Counted from the stretch's first letter, positions 34,942 through 44,605 are shown. The stretch: DNA of 64,000 nt from Chloroflexota bacterium (GCA_021414245.1 JAIOOU010000004.1:186001-250000), one strand, 5' to 3'. Notes: a model not told the origin generated them from the letters alone. Translations and numbers: made by a program.

Positions 34942-35850
34942 ATGAAAAGGCTTTTGCTTTCTTTAATTATTTTCTCCAGTTTGATTCTCACAGCCTGCGC
35001 ATCCGTTCCAATTGCGACAATGGTGCCAGGTGAAACGCCTGTTCCCAGCCCAAGCCCAACGAATACTCCGACCGCCAGCCCGACGGAAACGCCTGCTCCA
35101 AAAGCTGCAGAAATAGATATTAAACCTGTTTATACAGAAAAGGCAGCAGGCGAATTATTAGGTGTAAAAATAACAACTAATTTAATAACGGATGCTTCAT
35201 TAAATCCTACAATTTCAAGAATTGAGAGAGATGACAGCTACAAAAATTACGATGAAGCCATGACAGAATTTACTGCAAAAACTTTCTATTACATAGCCCT
35301 TAAAAAGGGTGGTATTGATGGAACTGGTATTAAAAATGAGGATGGTACAGTTTCTGCGTTTGAACAATATATGGCGATGTGGGATAAAGCACAAGAAAGT
35401 GGAAGTGAAGAAGACTGGAGAAAAGTACAAGTAACAATTAAACTTAATGACATTGCAACTGAAGGGTATGAAACAAATCCAACCGTTGTCTGGCCAATGT
35501 ACACTGGAGATCAAATTCCAAATGGTGTTAGAGCAATTACTGAGTTTAACATCGTCTTATTTAAATCTGGTGACAGATCGGTAGTAAATCACGATCCAGT
35601 TGTAACCAGTTTGGGATCAAATATTTTGAATAATACATTATATTTATACCGTGGAGTAAAGTTATCATATTTATATCAACCAATATCAGATAACAAAAAT
35701 GACTCTTACGTTGTAGATGGCTTATCTGCTATACCAACTTGGTTAGCAATAAATTCCCTTCCTAATGGATTTGATACCAGTATTATTAAAATCATCTCAA
35801 ACAATTCTAAATCCAGCACTTCATTTAAATCTGTTATAAATATTAAATAA
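34942..35850 (+). CDS. AT-rich lipoprotein of unknown function
   Basis: The 302-residue protein has the signal MKRLLLSLIIFSSLILTAC (Cys19) and a Pro/Ser/Thr tether (VPSPSPTNTPTASPTETPAPK). The globular part shows no known motif. Codon use after the signal is strikingly A/T-rich (many AAT, TTA, ATT codons), unlike GC-rich neighbours, pointing to recent transfer. The signal peptide and tether are close to those of the broken gene at 62244. ATG 34942 is chosen because the signal starts there; the frame from TTG 34915 would start inside the hairpin. Confidence 0.72.
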   Translation: MKRLLLSLIIFSSLILTACASVPIATMVPGETPVPSPSPTNTPTASPTETPAPKAAEIDIKPVYTEKAAGELLGVKITTNLITDASLNPTISRIERDDSYKNYDEAMTEFTAKTFYYIALKKGGIDGTGIKNEDGTVSAFEQYMAMWDKAQESGSEEDWRKVQVTIKLNDIATEGYETNPTVVWPMYTGDQIPNGVRAITEFNIVLFKSGDRSVVNHDPVVTSLGSNILNNTLYLYRGVKLSYLYQPISDNKNDSYVVDGLSAIPTWLAINSLPNGFDTSIIKIISNNSKSSTSFKSVINIK

Positions 35851-35897
35851 TAATTCATTTGACTTGTGATTCGATATTGTGAGATATTGAATATAGC

Positions 35898-36344
35898 ATG
35901 AGACGATACTTTGCGATTTTGTTTTTGTTCATGATACTTATTTTGATCACTGCATCAAGAATAAGCGCATACTGTAATCCGCCAGAATGTGAAGATTTTG
36001 ATTCCAACGGTAATCTTCTTCCAAAATGTCCAGGGGTTCAAGTCTGTTCTGCAAAATGTTGTGTTGATCCAGGGGGTAGTGGTGGGGTATCTGCAACACC
36101 TGCACCTGGTGGTGGATCTTGTCCTTGGACTGTAGTTAATTGTCCATCTGGAACCGTAAAGGATACAAGCCAACTTCTATACTCACAATGTGGAGGAAGT
36201 AGCCAGGCTTGTACTGCAGGTACTGCCCAAACACAAGATGGTAGTGATGCTAATTGTTGTAGATGGATAAGTTCATCACGCTCTGGTTGTGGCCCTGTTA
36301 CGCCAGTGGGTGGTTTTTGTAAAAAAGACGGTCAGCCCGGCTAA
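35898..36344 (+). CDS. AT-rich, small secreted Cys-rich protein
   Basis: The 148-residue protein has a cleavable signal (MRRYFAILFLFMILILITASRISA) and then a Gly/Ser/Cys-rich mature part with about 17 cysteines (CNPPECEDF, CPGVQVCSAKCC, CPWTVVNCPSG, NCCRW, GCGPV). It resembles disulfide-stabilised secreted peptides or repeat modules, but no family is recognised. Base composition matches the preceding lipoprotein, so both probably arrived together. A strong terminator follows at 36381. Confidence 0.65.
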   Translation: MRRYFAILFLFMILILITASRISAYCNPPECEDFDSNGNLLPKCPGVQVCSAKCCVDPGGSGGVSATPAPGGGSCPWTVVNCPSGTVKDTSQLLYSQCGGSSQACTAGTAQTQDGSDANCCRWISSSRSGCGPVTPVGGFCKKDGQPG

Positions 36345-36380
36345 TTTTCGAGTAGTGCTTAAATTGTATGGAAATCGTGG

Positions 36381-36408
36381 AAAAAGGCCGCCTTTTGGCG
36401 GCCTTTTT
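36381..36408 (+). terminator. Rho-independent terminator of the AT-rich pair
   Basis: AAAAAGGCCGCC (36381-36392), loop TTTT, GGCGGCCTTTTT (36397-36408): perfect 12-bp stem with U-tract. It is symmetric enough to act from either side. Confidence 0.92.
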
Positions 36409-36444
36409 ATGATCATGTCTGCAATATGACTATTATCATCATTT

Positions 36445-36495
36445 TTGTGAAATGTGACACATTGTGTGGTTCCTGAAAGTCTCTTATGATATACT
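36445..36495 (+). promoter_or_regulatory. Promoter of the nuo operon with Rex-like operator
   Basis: TTGTGAAATGTGACACAT (36445-36462) matches 14 of 18 positions of the S. aureus-type Rex box. It includes the palindrome AATGTG-A-CACATT (36451-36463). TGA-TATACT (36487-36495) is an extended -10 element with no good -35 box. The predicted start near 36502 leaves a leader of about 130 nt. Confidence 0.5.
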
Positions 36496-36630
36496 TTGCC
36501 GAACGTGCCAGATTTCACGCACTACCGCTGGCTGTTATTTGCTAATCTTTAACAGAATTTCCGCGTCAAAATTGAAGTTTGTCTGGCTTTACGCGGTACT
36601 CTGTGATTTCATACACCAACGAGGTGTTCC

Positions 36631-36987
36631 ATGTTGCTGGAGTATATTGCCATTGGAGTGATGATCGCGGTGGCCACGCTAATAGCGTTCATTGCGATAG
36701 GTCTGGGGGAATTATTTGGTCCACGGAAAAATACGGAAGCGAAAAATGTGCCGTACGAATCAGGCATGGACCCATACGGCGAGGGAACGCGCCGCATGCC
36801 TGTCCGCTTCTATTTGATCGCCGTGTTGTTCATCCTGTTTGACATTGAAGTCGTGTTCTTCCTGCCCTGGGCCATTGCATTCCGCAGCCTGGGCATTTTT
36901 GGTTTGTTTGAAATGATCGTTTTTATCGTTATCTTACTGATAGGCTACGTGTATGCGTGGAAAAAAGGAGCATTGGAATGGGAGTAG
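36631..36987 (+). CDS. nuoA: NADH-quinone oxidoreductase subunit A
   Basis: Small membrane subunit at the junction of the two arms of complex I. The 118-residue protein has three membrane spans and the family segment [49 protein letters not shown], including the conserved Cys-less ESG loop and the DIEVVF acid pair. GAGGTG precedes ATG. First gene of the 14-gene nuoA-N operon, overlapping nuoB by 10 bp. Confidence 0.97.
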   Translation: MLLEYIAIGVMIAVATLIAFIAIGLGELFGPRKNTEAKNVPYESGMDPYGEGTRRMPVRFYLIAVLFILFDIEVVFFLPWAIAFRSLGIFGLFEMIVFIVILLIGYVYAWKKGALEWE

Positions 36988-37466
36988 AACAAAAACTTGG
37001 AAATATGGGCGTGGTCACCACCACGCTGGAGACAATGGTCAACTGGTCGCGTACCAATGCAATGTGGCCGATGTTGTTTGGGCTGGCCTGCTGCGCCATC
37101 GAGATGATGTCCGCCCAGGCCTCGAGTTACGACATGAGCCGCTTTGGCATGGAACTCATGCGCGCCAGTCCGCGCCAATCGGACCTGATGATCGTGGCGG
37201 GGCGCGTTTCGAAGAAAATGGGCCCGGTCCTTCGCCGCTTGTACGATCAGATGCCCGAGCCCAAGTGGGTGATTGCCATGGGCGACTGCGCCTCCTGCGG
37301 CGGGGTCTTCAATAATTATGCGATCTATCAGGGAGTCGATGAAGTGGTCCCTGTGGATGTGTATGTGGCGGGCTGCCCGCCGCGCCCCGAGGCTTTGATC
37401 CATGGTGTGCTCACCGTGCATGAAAAAGTGAAGGGCGAGAAATTCAAGGATTTGGCCAAAAGTTAA
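36978..37466 (+). CDS. nuoB: NADH-quinone oxidoreductase subunit B
   Basis: Carries the terminal [4Fe-4S] cluster N2 that reduces quinone. The 162-residue protein has the four ligands in [18 protein letters not shown] and [11 protein letters not shown]. Start ATG 36978 lies 7 nt after AAAAGGAG; an upstream in-frame GTG (36957) would push further into nuoA. A 69-bp gap with repeat-like sequence separates it from nuoC, the longest gap in this part of the operon. Confidence 0.97.
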   Translation: MGVEQKLGNMGVVTTTLETMVNWSRTNAMWPMLFGLACCAIEMMSAQASSYDMSRFGMELMRASPRQSDLMIVAGRVSKKMGPVLRRLYDQMPEPKWVIAMGDCASCGGVFNNYAIYQGVDEVVPVDVYVAGCPPRPEALIHGVLTVHEKVKGEKFKDLAKS

Positions 37467-37480
37467 TCGTTGCTGACCAT

Positions 37481-37523
37481 GTCATTGCGCGGACCTTCTC
37501 CACAATGACATCATTGCAATGAC
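37481..37523. repeat. GTCATTGC inverted-repeat element between nuoB and nuoC
   Basis: GTCATTG (37481-37487) faces CAATGAC (37503-37509), followed by the palindrome TCATTGCAATGA (37511-37522). The terminal motif recurs at 56444-56508, so this looks like a reduced copy of a dispersed repeat placed inside the operon. Confidence 0.55.
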
Positions 37524-37535
37524 GGGATAGTGACC

Positions 37536-38048
37536 ATGGATAAAAATCTGGAACCGATTGTAAAAAACATTCAGGAAAAATTCGGCGCGGCCCTTGAGGA
37601 ATTCCGCGAGGAGGCGCATTTGTTCCTGAAACCCGAGCAGATCGTCGACGCGCTGACCCTTCTGCGCGATGAATCTAATTTCGAACTGCTCTCGGCGCTG
37701 ACTGCGACCGATTACTGGCCGCAGACCGCGCCGCGTTTTCATGTGATCTATCAACTCACATCGCTCGAAAAAAACCTTTCGCTGCAGATCCGGGTCCCGG
37801 TGAACGGGGACAGCCCAAAGGTCCCAACCGTAACCGGCATTTATGCCTCTGCGAACTGGCGCGAGCGCGAACTGCTCGACATGTTCGGCATCGAGGTCGA
37901 GGGTCATCCCGATCCGCGCCGCATCCTGATGCCGGAGGATCATGAAGGTCATCCGCTTCGCAAAGATTACCCCCTCGGGTATGAAGAACCGCAGTTCAGC
38001 TTTAACTATGATGAGATCGATCTGCGCAAGCCGTATGCAAAGGAATAG
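37536..38048 (+). CDS. nuoC: NADH-quinone oxidoreductase subunit C (30 kDa)
   Basis: Peripheral-arm subunit. The 170-residue protein has the signature ERELLDMFGIEVEGHPDPRRILMPEDHEGHPLRKDYPLGYEEPQF. It is separate from NuoD, not fused as in E. coli. The ATG at 37536 is preferred over the GTG at 37530; neither has a strong ribosome site, perhaps because of the repeat just upstream. The stop is 2 bp before nuoD. Confidence 0.96.
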   Translation: MDKNLEPIVKNIQEKFGAALEEFREEAHLFLKPEQIVDALTLLRDESNFELLSALTATDYWPQTAPRFHVIYQLTSLEKNLSLQIRVPVNGDSPKVPTVTGIYASANWRERELLDMFGIEVEGHPDPRRILMPEDHEGHPLRKDYPLGYEEPQFSFNYDEIDLRKPYAKE

Positions 38049-38050
38049 TC

Positions 38051-39280
38051 ATGAGTCAGATTGAAGAAGTCAGCATAGAGAAATTCAAGCATCTCGTATC
38101 GGCGCGGGCGCTTACCGGCGAAACCATGCTCCTGAACATGGGCCCGCAGCATCCATCCACGCACGGGGTGCTGCGCCTTTTGCTCGAATTGGACGGCGAG
38201 ATCGTGGTCAATTGCATTCCCGACATCGGGTATCTGCACACCGGCATCGAAAAGAACATGGAGGCCAAGACCTACCAGAAGGCTGAAGTGATGACCGACC
38301 GCCTCGATTATATGAACACGATGGGGAATAACCTGGCGTATGTCATGGCGGTCGAGAAACTGGTTGACCTGGATGTGCCTGCCCGCGCGCAGGGACTGCG
38401 GGTGATCCTGACCGAGCTTCAACGCATCGCCTCGCATCTCGTCTGGCTTGGCACCTCGGGGCTTGATCTCGCGGCCATGTCCATGTTCCTGTATTGTTTC
38501 CGCGAACGCGAACAGATCCTCGACATCTTTGAACTGGTCTCGGGCCAGCGCATGATGACCACGTATTTCCGCCCCGGCGGCGTATGGCGCGACGTGCCCG
38601 TGGAGTTCGAAAAAGCCGTCCGGGATTTCATCAAAATATTCCCGAAACGCATCGATGAATACGAATCCTTGTTGACAAAGAATCCGCTTTTTATCGACCG
38701 CATGGTGGATATCGGTCATCTCAGCAAGGAAGTGGCCCTTCAATATGGCGTGACCGGGCCCTCCCTGCGCGCTTCCGGTGTAAATTGGGATCTGCGCAAG
38801 GCCCGCCCGTATTGCGGTTATGAACAATATGATTTCAATGTGCCCACCCGGACCGAAGGCGACACCTATGCCCGTTACCTTGTGCGCATCGATGAACTGC
38901 GCGAGTCTTTGAAGATCGTGGAGCAGGCCCTGAACAAATTGCCGCTTGGACCGGTACGCTCCGAGAACCGCAAATTTGTCCCGCCGCCCCGCTCAGAGAT
39001 CGGCGTCAGCATGGAAGCGCTGATCCATCATTTCAAGTTGTGGACGGAAGGATTCCCCGCGCCAAAGGCCTCGGTTTATAGTGCGGTCGAATCGCCGCGC
39101 GGTGAACTTGGTTTGATGCTGGAGGGTGATGGCGGTCCGAAACCGCTGCGCGTACATTTGCGCACCCCCTCCTTTGACAACCTGGGAGTGCTTTCACAGA
39201 TCGTAAAAGGGCATTTGGTGGCGGACCTGGTGGCCATCCTTGCCTCGATTGACATTGTCCTCGGAGATATTGACAGATGA
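38051..39280 (+). CDS. nuoD: NADH-quinone oxidoreductase subunit D (49 kDa)
   Basis: Forms the quinone pocket with NuoB. The 409-residue protein has NMGPQHPSTHGVLRLLLELDGE, the IGYLHTGIEK motif, RMMTTYFRPGGVWRDV, and the C-terminal HLRTPSFDNLGVLSQIVKGHLVADLVAILASIDIVLGDIDR. The stop overlaps nuoE (ATGA). Confidence 0.97.
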   Translation: MSQIEEVSIEKFKHLVSARALTGETMLLNMGPQHPSTHGVLRLLLELDGEIVVNCIPDIGYLHTGIEKNMEAKTYQKAEVMTDRLDYMNTMGNNLAYVMAVEKLVDLDVPARAQGLRVILTELQRIASHLVWLGTSGLDLAAMSMFLYCFREREQILDIFELVSGQRMMTTYFRPGGVWRDVPVEFEKAVRDFIKIFPKRIDEYESLLTKNPLFIDRMVDIGHLSKEVALQYGVTGPSLRASGVNWDLRKARPYCGYEQYDFNVPTRTEGDTYARYLVRIDELRESLKIVEQALNKLPLGPVRSENRKFVPPPRSEIGVSMEALIHHFKLWTEGFPAPKASVYSAVESPRGELGLMLEGDGGPKPLRVHLRTPSFDNLGVLSQIVKGHLVADLVAILASIDIVLGDIDR

Positions 39281-39783
39281 GCCTTGAGAAAACCCATCCG
39301 AAGGAAGTAAAACAGATCCTTTCGAAATACCCGCCTGAGCACAAACGTTCGGCGGTCATGCCCCTGTTGTACCTTGCCCAGCGCGAGGAAGGTTATGTCA
39401 ACAAGGCCGCGATGCAGGACATTGCCCAAATGCTGGAAATTACCGAGACCGAAGTCGCTTCGATCGTCGGTTTTTACACCCTTTATCACGATGAGAAGGC
39501 CGGCAAATACCGCATGCAGGTCTGCACCGACCTGCCCTGCGCCCTGCGCGGTGCGGACGAATTCATGCAGAACCTGTGCGGGAACCTTGGGATCAAGGTC
39601 GGTGAGACCACGCCCGATGGCGTGGTTACCCTTGAAGCTGTGACCTGCCTGGCAGCCTGTGACAAGGCGCCCATGTTCCAGATCCAGGGTCCGAATGGGA
39701 TCAAATACCACGAGAATATGACCGTGGACAGGACCATGGAATTGGTCGAGACCTTGAAGAAATCAGATCGGGGGGTGAAGTAA
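39277..39783 (+). CDS. nuoE: NADH-quinone oxidoreductase subunit E (24 kDa)
   Basis: Thioredoxin-fold subunit with [2Fe-2S] cluster N1a, part of the NADH dehydrogenase module with NuoF. The 168-residue protein has ligands C-x4-C in VCTDLPCALRGADE and C-x3-C in TCLAACDKAP. Overlaps nuoD by 4 bp and nuoF by 1 bp (TAATG). Confidence 0.96.
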   Translation: MSLEKTHPKEVKQILSKYPPEHKRSAVMPLLYLAQREEGYVNKAAMQDIAQMLEITETEVASIVGFYTLYHDEKAGKYRMQVCTDLPCALRGADEFMQNLCGNLGIKVGETTPDGVVTLEAVTCLAACDKAPMFQIQGPNGIKYHENMTVDRTMELVETLKKSDRGVK

Positions 39784-41030
39784 TGACTCACATCCTGTTA
39801 CGTCACCGGGATATTCCCGACCTCAATAAATTCGAAGTCTACAAAAAGAACGGCGGGTTCGCGGCTTTCAAAAAGGCCGTCACCAAAATGCAGCCCACGG
39901 AAGTGACCGATGTGGTCAAAAATTCCGGCCTGCGCGGCCGCGGCGGCGCGGGTTTTCCAACCGGGATGAAATGGTCCTTCATTGATAACAAGAACTGGCC
40001 GCATTATGTGGTCGCCAATGCGGATGAATCCGAACCCGGCACCTTCAAGGACCGCGAGATCATGGAAGGCAATCCCTTCCAGTTCCTTGAGGGCCTGGCC
40101 TTGGCAAGCTATGCGGTTGGGGCAACGGCCGCTTATGTCTACCTGCGCGGCGAATTCTGGGAACTGGCCGCCTTTCTCGATGAAAAGATCGCAGAGATGG
40201 AGGAGGCAGGGTATCTGGGGGACAAATTATTCGGAACGGGATACTCGCTGAAGATCTTTACTCATCTCGGTGCGGGTGCCTACATCTGCGGCGAAGAAAC
40301 CGCCCTGTTGGAATCCCTGGAAGGCAAACGCGGACAACCCCGTGTGCGTCCGCCCTTCCCGCCTTCCTATGGTTTGTACGGCAAGCCCACCATTATCAAT
40401 AATGTTGAAACCTTTACCAATGTGCCCCTGATCCTCGCCAACGGCGCGGATTGGTACAAATCCATGGGGACAGCGGACAGCGCCGGGGTGAAGGTCTTCT
40501 CGCTTTCCGGGCGTGTGCGCAAGCCGGGCAATTATGAATTGCCGTTTGGCACCACCTTCCGCCAGTTGATCTACGAACACGGCGGCGGGATCCAGGAAGG
40601 CCGCCCGGTCAAGGCGATCATGCCTGCGGGTGCCTCCTCTTCGTTGATCGTTGTGGATGACAAGGTGCTCGACACGCCGATGGATTATGCCACCGTCCGC
40701 ACGCTCGGGGCGGATCTCGGGTCTGCCTCCGTGATCGTACTGGACGACACCGTCAGTTTGGACTGGGTCATCAACAAGACCATCCACTTTTTCAAGCACG
40801 AGTCCTGCGGGAAATGCACCACCTGCCGCGAAGGGACCTTCTGGATGCGCAACATCACCGACCGCATTCACTCCGGGAACGGTTCGCAGGGGGATGTGGA
40901 CCTGCTTCTCAATGTAGCCAGGCAGATGCAGGGCAAGTGCCTGTGCGCGCTGGGCGAATTCTCAACGATGGCTGTGGTTACCGGTATCGAAAGATTTCCG
41001 CAGGATTTCAAAAAAGTAGTCAAGGCTTAA
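39783..41030 (+). CDS. nuoF: NADH-quinone oxidoreductase subunit F (51 kDa)
   Basis: Binds NADH, FMN and cluster N3. The 415-residue protein has GLRGRGGAGFPTGMKW (NADH), NADESEPGTFKDRE (FMN), the GAGAYICGEETALLESLEGKRGQPR segment, and the [4Fe-4S] site ESCGKCTTCREGTFWM with a distant Cys in GKCLCALGE. Confidence 0.97.
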   Translation: MTHILLRHRDIPDLNKFEVYKKNGGFAAFKKAVTKMQPTEVTDVVKNSGLRGRGGAGFPTGMKWSFIDNKNWPHYVVANADESEPGTFKDREIMEGNPFQFLEGLALASYAVGATAAYVYLRGEFWELAAFLDEKIAEMEEAGYLGDKLFGTGYSLKIFTHLGAGAYICGEETALLESLEGKRGQPRVRPPFPPSYGLYGKPTIINNVETFTNVPLILANGADWYKSMGTADSAGVKVFSLSGRVRKPGNYELPFGTTFRQLIYEHGGGIQEGRPVKAIMPAGASSSLIVVDDKVLDTPMDYATVRTLGADLGSASVIVLDDTVSLDWVINKTIHFFKHESCGKCTTCREGTFWMRNITDRIHSGNGSQGDVDLLLNVARQMQGKCLCALGEFSTMAVVTGIERFPQDFKKVVKA

Positions 41031-41040
41031 CGGAGCACGC

Positions 41041-43488
41041 ATGACGAAACAAGTCACGCTTTCAATTAATGGAATAACCGTAACGGTCCCGGATGGAACC
41101 CTGGTGGCCGATGCCGCCAAGATGGCCGGGATCGACATTCCCGTCTTCTGTCATCATCCCAAACTGGAACCGGCCGGCATGTGCCGCATGTGTCTGGTCG
41201 AAATCGGGCGTCCCATGCTGGACCGCGCCACCGGCCAGGTCGTGATGGAGAATGGGCTGCCCAAGATCCAGTTCATGCCGAAACTGGAGACGGCCTGCAC
41301 GAACCGCGTCTCGGAAGGCATGGTGGTCATGACCACCACCGACAAGGCCAGGGATGGTCAAAAGAGTACGGTTGAATTACTGCTCACTTCGCATCCGTTG
41401 GATTGCCCCGTCTGTGACAAGGGCGGCGAATGTCCGCTTCAGAATCTGACCATGGCCTTCGGTCCCGGACAGAGCCGTTTTATTTACGATGAGAAGCAGC
41501 ATCTGCAAAAGCAGGTCCCGCTAGGGGAGTTGATCTGGCTCGACCGCGAACGCTGCATCCAGTGTGCACGCTGCATCCGTTTTCAGGATGAGGTGGCGGG
41601 CGAAGCCGTGCTCGGTTTCGATGAGCGCGGGCGTACTACACAGATCGTTTCCCTGTCTGAACCCGGGTTTGATTCTGTTTTTTCGGGCAATACCACTGAT
41701 ATTTGTCCCGTCGGCGCATTGACCACTGCGGACTTCCGCTTTGGCGCCCGCCCGTGGGAGTTAAAAGCCGAGGCCTCCATCTGTACGCAATGTCCGGTGG
41801 GTTGCAACACCACCCTGAACACCCGTCGTGAAGCGAAAGCCGGCGGCGATATTGTGGTCAAGCGGGTCATGCCGCGCCAGAACGAGGAAGTCAATGAGAT
41901 CTGGCTGTGCGACAAGGGCCGCTTCGCCTATCATTATGCAGAAAGCAAGAAACGACTCAGCCGGCCCATGGTCCGCAAGGACGACAAGCTGGCGCGCGCT
42001 TCGTGGGAAGCCGCCACGAAACTGGCTGCGGAGAGTTTCTCGAAGGCCAAAAAGGATTTTGTTGTGCTTGCCTCCGGCCGCCTTGCCAATGAAGACCTGT
42101 TCAATTTGAAATCCCTCGCCGACCATGCCGGCGGAAAAGCCATCATGTATTCCGACATGGGCGGCGGCGACATCACCGCCCTGGTGGGTGTGGGCCAGGG
42201 TACGAACATCGGCAAGATGGGCAAGGGCGATGCCATCCTGGTGGTTGCCTCGGACCTGTATCAGGAGGCTCCCATCTGGTGGCTGCGCGTTAAGCAGGCC
42301 GCCGACCGCGGTGCGACCCTGATCGTGGCCAATCCGCGCGCGACCAAGATGGACCGCTTTGCGAAATTTGTCATCCGTTATGCCTATGGCGATGAGATCA
42401 AGACCGTCAATGACTTAAGCAAGAAAGGCAAGATCGCCGATGAATTCGCGAAGGCAAAGAATGCCATCGTATTCTATGGCAGCGAGGGCCTTGGCTTGAA
42501 CGGCACCTCGGGCCTGGCCTCGGCTTGCGCGACATTATTGAAGGAAACGGACCATATCGGCAGGCCAAACAATGGATTGGTGGGTGTATGGCAGAGAGTC
42601 AATGATCAGGGCGCGTGGGAGGTTGGTTTCCGCCCCGAGCCCGATTTGGAGAAGGCACTCAAAGGCAAGTCGGTCTACATCGTCGGTGCGGACCCGGTTG
42701 GTGACGACCCGGCCCTGGCGAAGGCCTTGATGGGCGCGAAGTTCGTAGCCGTGCAGGATATTCTGGAAACCGCCACGACCGAAATTGCGGATGTGGTCCT
42801 GCCTGCACAGGCCTACACCGAACGCGAGGGAACCTTCACCTCCGGCGAACGCCGTGTGCAGCGTTTCTATGCGGCCGTTCCCGTGCTGGGTGATGCCAAG
42901 CCTGATTTTTCGATCACATCGCAAGTTGCCAAGCAAATGGGTGTGATTTTGGAGGGTTCGTCCGTTTCGGTGGTGTTCGATATCCTGGCGAACTCCCTCG
43001 AAGCCTTTACCGACTTAAGCTATGAAAAACTTGCCGAGGTGCATGGTCAATGGCCGATCGTCGGGCGCGGCGACCTGTATTACGGCGGTACAACCTATGA
43101 AAACACGCAGGGGTTGGGTGTGCAGCTCGTCCCGGCCGCTCAAGCCGGGGGAACGGTGCGCATCCCCAAGGTCAGGAAGGAAGCGGCTCTTCGTCCAAAA
43201 GAAAAGGAATTACTAGCGGTGCCGGTCAATAAACTATATGACCGCGGCGTGACGGTTAATCCCGCGCAGTTGCTCGAGCAGCGCATCGGCGAGGCCACGG
43301 TCACCCTGCATTCCTCCGCCGCCAAAAAACTGGGCGTGGAGGCTGGCGCGCGTGCCAGGATCAGTTTTGACGGTGTCAGCGCCGAGGTGCTGGTAAAGAT
43401 AGACGATACGATCTCCGCGGGTGTGGCGCTGGTGCCGCGCAGTATGGGCATTGCGATCCGCGAACCTGTTGCAGCGAAGGTGAAGTGA
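41041..43488 (+). CDS. nuoG: NADH-quinone oxidoreductase subunit G (75 kDa)
   Basis: Electron-wire subunit. The 815-residue protein begins with a [2Fe-2S] domain (IPVFCHHPKLEPAGMCRMCLVEI), the His-Cys cluster segment LDCPVCDKGGECPLQNL, CIQCARCIRFQDE, and the molybdopterin-family [4Fe-4S] motif CTQCPVGCNTTL with a later WLCDKGRF. The long C-terminal part follows the molybdopterin oxidoreductase fold without evident cofactor residues, ending in a formate-dehydrogenase-like beta barrel. Confidence 0.96.
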   Translation: MTKQVTLSINGITVTVPDGTLVADAAKMAGIDIPVFCHHPKLEPAGMCRMCLVEIGRPMLDRATGQVVMENGLPKIQFMPKLETACTNRVSEGMVVMTTTDKARDGQKSTVELLLTSHPLDCPVCDKGGECPLQNLTMAFGPGQSRFIYDEKQHLQKQVPLGELIWLDRERCIQCARCIRFQDEVAGEAVLGFDERGRTTQIVSLSEPGFDSVFSGNTTDICPVGALTTADFRFGARPWELKAEASICTQCPVGCNTTLNTRREAKAGGDIVVKRVMPRQNEEVNEIWLCDKGRFAYHYAESKKRLSRPMVRKDDKLARASWEAATKLAAESFSKAKKDFVVLASGRLANEDLFNLKSLADHAGGKAIMYSDMGGGDITALVGVGQGTNIGKMGKGDAILVVASDLYQEAPIWWLRVKQAADRGATLIVANPRATKMDRFAKFVIRYAYGDEIKTVNDLSKKGKIADEFAKAKNAIVFYGSEGLGLNGTSGLASACATLLKETDHIGRPNNGLVGVWQRVNDQGAWEVGFRPEPDLEKALKGKSVYIVGADPVGDDPALAKALMGAKFVAVQDILETATTEIADVVLPAQAYTEREGTFTSGERRVQRFYAAVPVLGDAKPDFSITSQVAKQMGVILEGSSVSVVFDILANSLEAFTDLSYEKLAEVHGQWPIVGRGDLYYGGTTYENTQGLGVQLVPAAQAGGTVRIPKVRKEAALRPKEKELLAVPVNKLYDRGVTVNPAQLLEQRIGEATVTLHSSAAKKLGVEAGARARISFDGVSAEVLVKIDDTISAGVALVPRSMGIAIREPVAAKVK

Positions 43489-43489
43489 C

Positions 43490-44605
43490 ATGGATTGGAC
43501 TTTCTGGGTTGAATGGGTAATTAAAGGCTTTGTGCTCTGCCTGATCCTGTTGACGGGCTTTGCGTATCTGACCCTGTATGAGCGCCGCGCGCTGGCCCGC
43601 ATGCAGGTACGCGTGGGCCCGAATCGCGCCGGACCTCAAGGGCTGCTTCAGCCGATCGCGGATGCGGTCAAACTGATCTTCAAGGAGGAGTTCACGCCCG
43701 GCCGGGTGTACAAGGTGGTCTTCATCCTTGCGCCGGTCCTGACCGTGGTGCCTTCGCTGGTGCTTGCGGCCGTCATCCCGCTCGGAACCTCCTTTAATTT
43801 GTTCGGCCGCGTGGTCACCCTGTATGTTGCGAATGTGAACGTGGGCATTTTGTACATCATGTCGATCGCCTCCATTGCAGTGTATGGCATTGTGCTGGCG
43901 GGCTGGTCGAGCAACAACAAGTACGCCATGCTGGGCGGCATTCGTTCCTCCGCGCAAATGATCTCCTACGAACTGGCGCTGGGGCTGTCCTTTGCGGTGG
44001 CGATCGTGCTGGGCAATTCGATGAATTTGATGGACATCGTCAATGCGCAAAAGGATATGTGGTTTGTGGTCGTTCAGCCGGTGGGAGCCCTGATCTTCTG
44101 GATCGCGACCCTCGCGGAAGTAAACCGCGCGCCCTTCGACATGCCCGAAGCCGAACAGGAATTGACCGCCGGTTATCATTCGGAATATTCAGGCATGAAG
44201 TTCGCCCTGTTCTTCATGGCGGAGTATCAGAAGATGATCGTGATCTGCATGATCATGGCCACCCTGTTCTTTGGCGGGTATCTTGGGCCGGGCGTGGAAA
44301 AATATCACCTGCTTGGGCCGGTGTATTTGTTCGCAAAAGTAATCATTCTTTTGTTTGCGATGATCTGGGTGCGTGCCACCTGGCCGCGCATTCGTTATGA
44401 CCGTTTGATGTCCTTTGGCTGGAAGATCCTGCTGCCGCTTTCATTGGCGGTGGTCTTCATCACAGCCACGGGAATATTGCTGGCTGATGTCTATCAGAAT
44501 CAAATGTATTTTTGGAGCATCCCCGTCCTTTCCATTATCAGTGCCGGTGCGGCGGTGTTGTTCATTTATCGTGATCTGAGGAGAAAATCCCATGGGCGTA
44601 TTTGA
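43490..44605 (+). CDS. nuoH: NADH-quinone oxidoreductase subunit H
   Basis: Membrane subunit linking quinone chemistry to proton pumping. The 371-residue protein has about eight spans, RMQVRVGPNRAGPQGLLQPIADAVKLIFKEE near the N-terminus, and TLAEVNRAPFDMPEAEQELTAGYHSEYSGMKFALFFMAEY. The start is 2 bp after nuoG, and the end overlaps nuoI by 14 bp. Confidence 0.97.
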   Translation: MDWTFWVEWVIKGFVLCLILLTGFAYLTLYERRALARMQVRVGPNRAGPQGLLQPIADAVKLIFKEEFTPGRVYKVVFILAPVLTVVPSLVLAAVIPLGTSFNLFGRVVTLYVANVNVGILYIMSIASIAVYGIVLAGWSSNNKYAMLGGIRSSAQMISYELALGLSFAVAIVLGNSMNLMDIVNAQKDMWFVVVQPVGALIFWIATLAEVNRAPFDMPEAEQELTAGYHSEYSGMKFALFFMAEYQKMIVICMIMATLFFGGYLGPGVEKYHLLGPVYLFAKVIILLFAMIWVRATWPRIRYDRLMSFGWKILLPLSLAVVFITATGILLADVYQNQMYFWSIPVLSIISAGAAVLFIYRDLRRKSHGRI

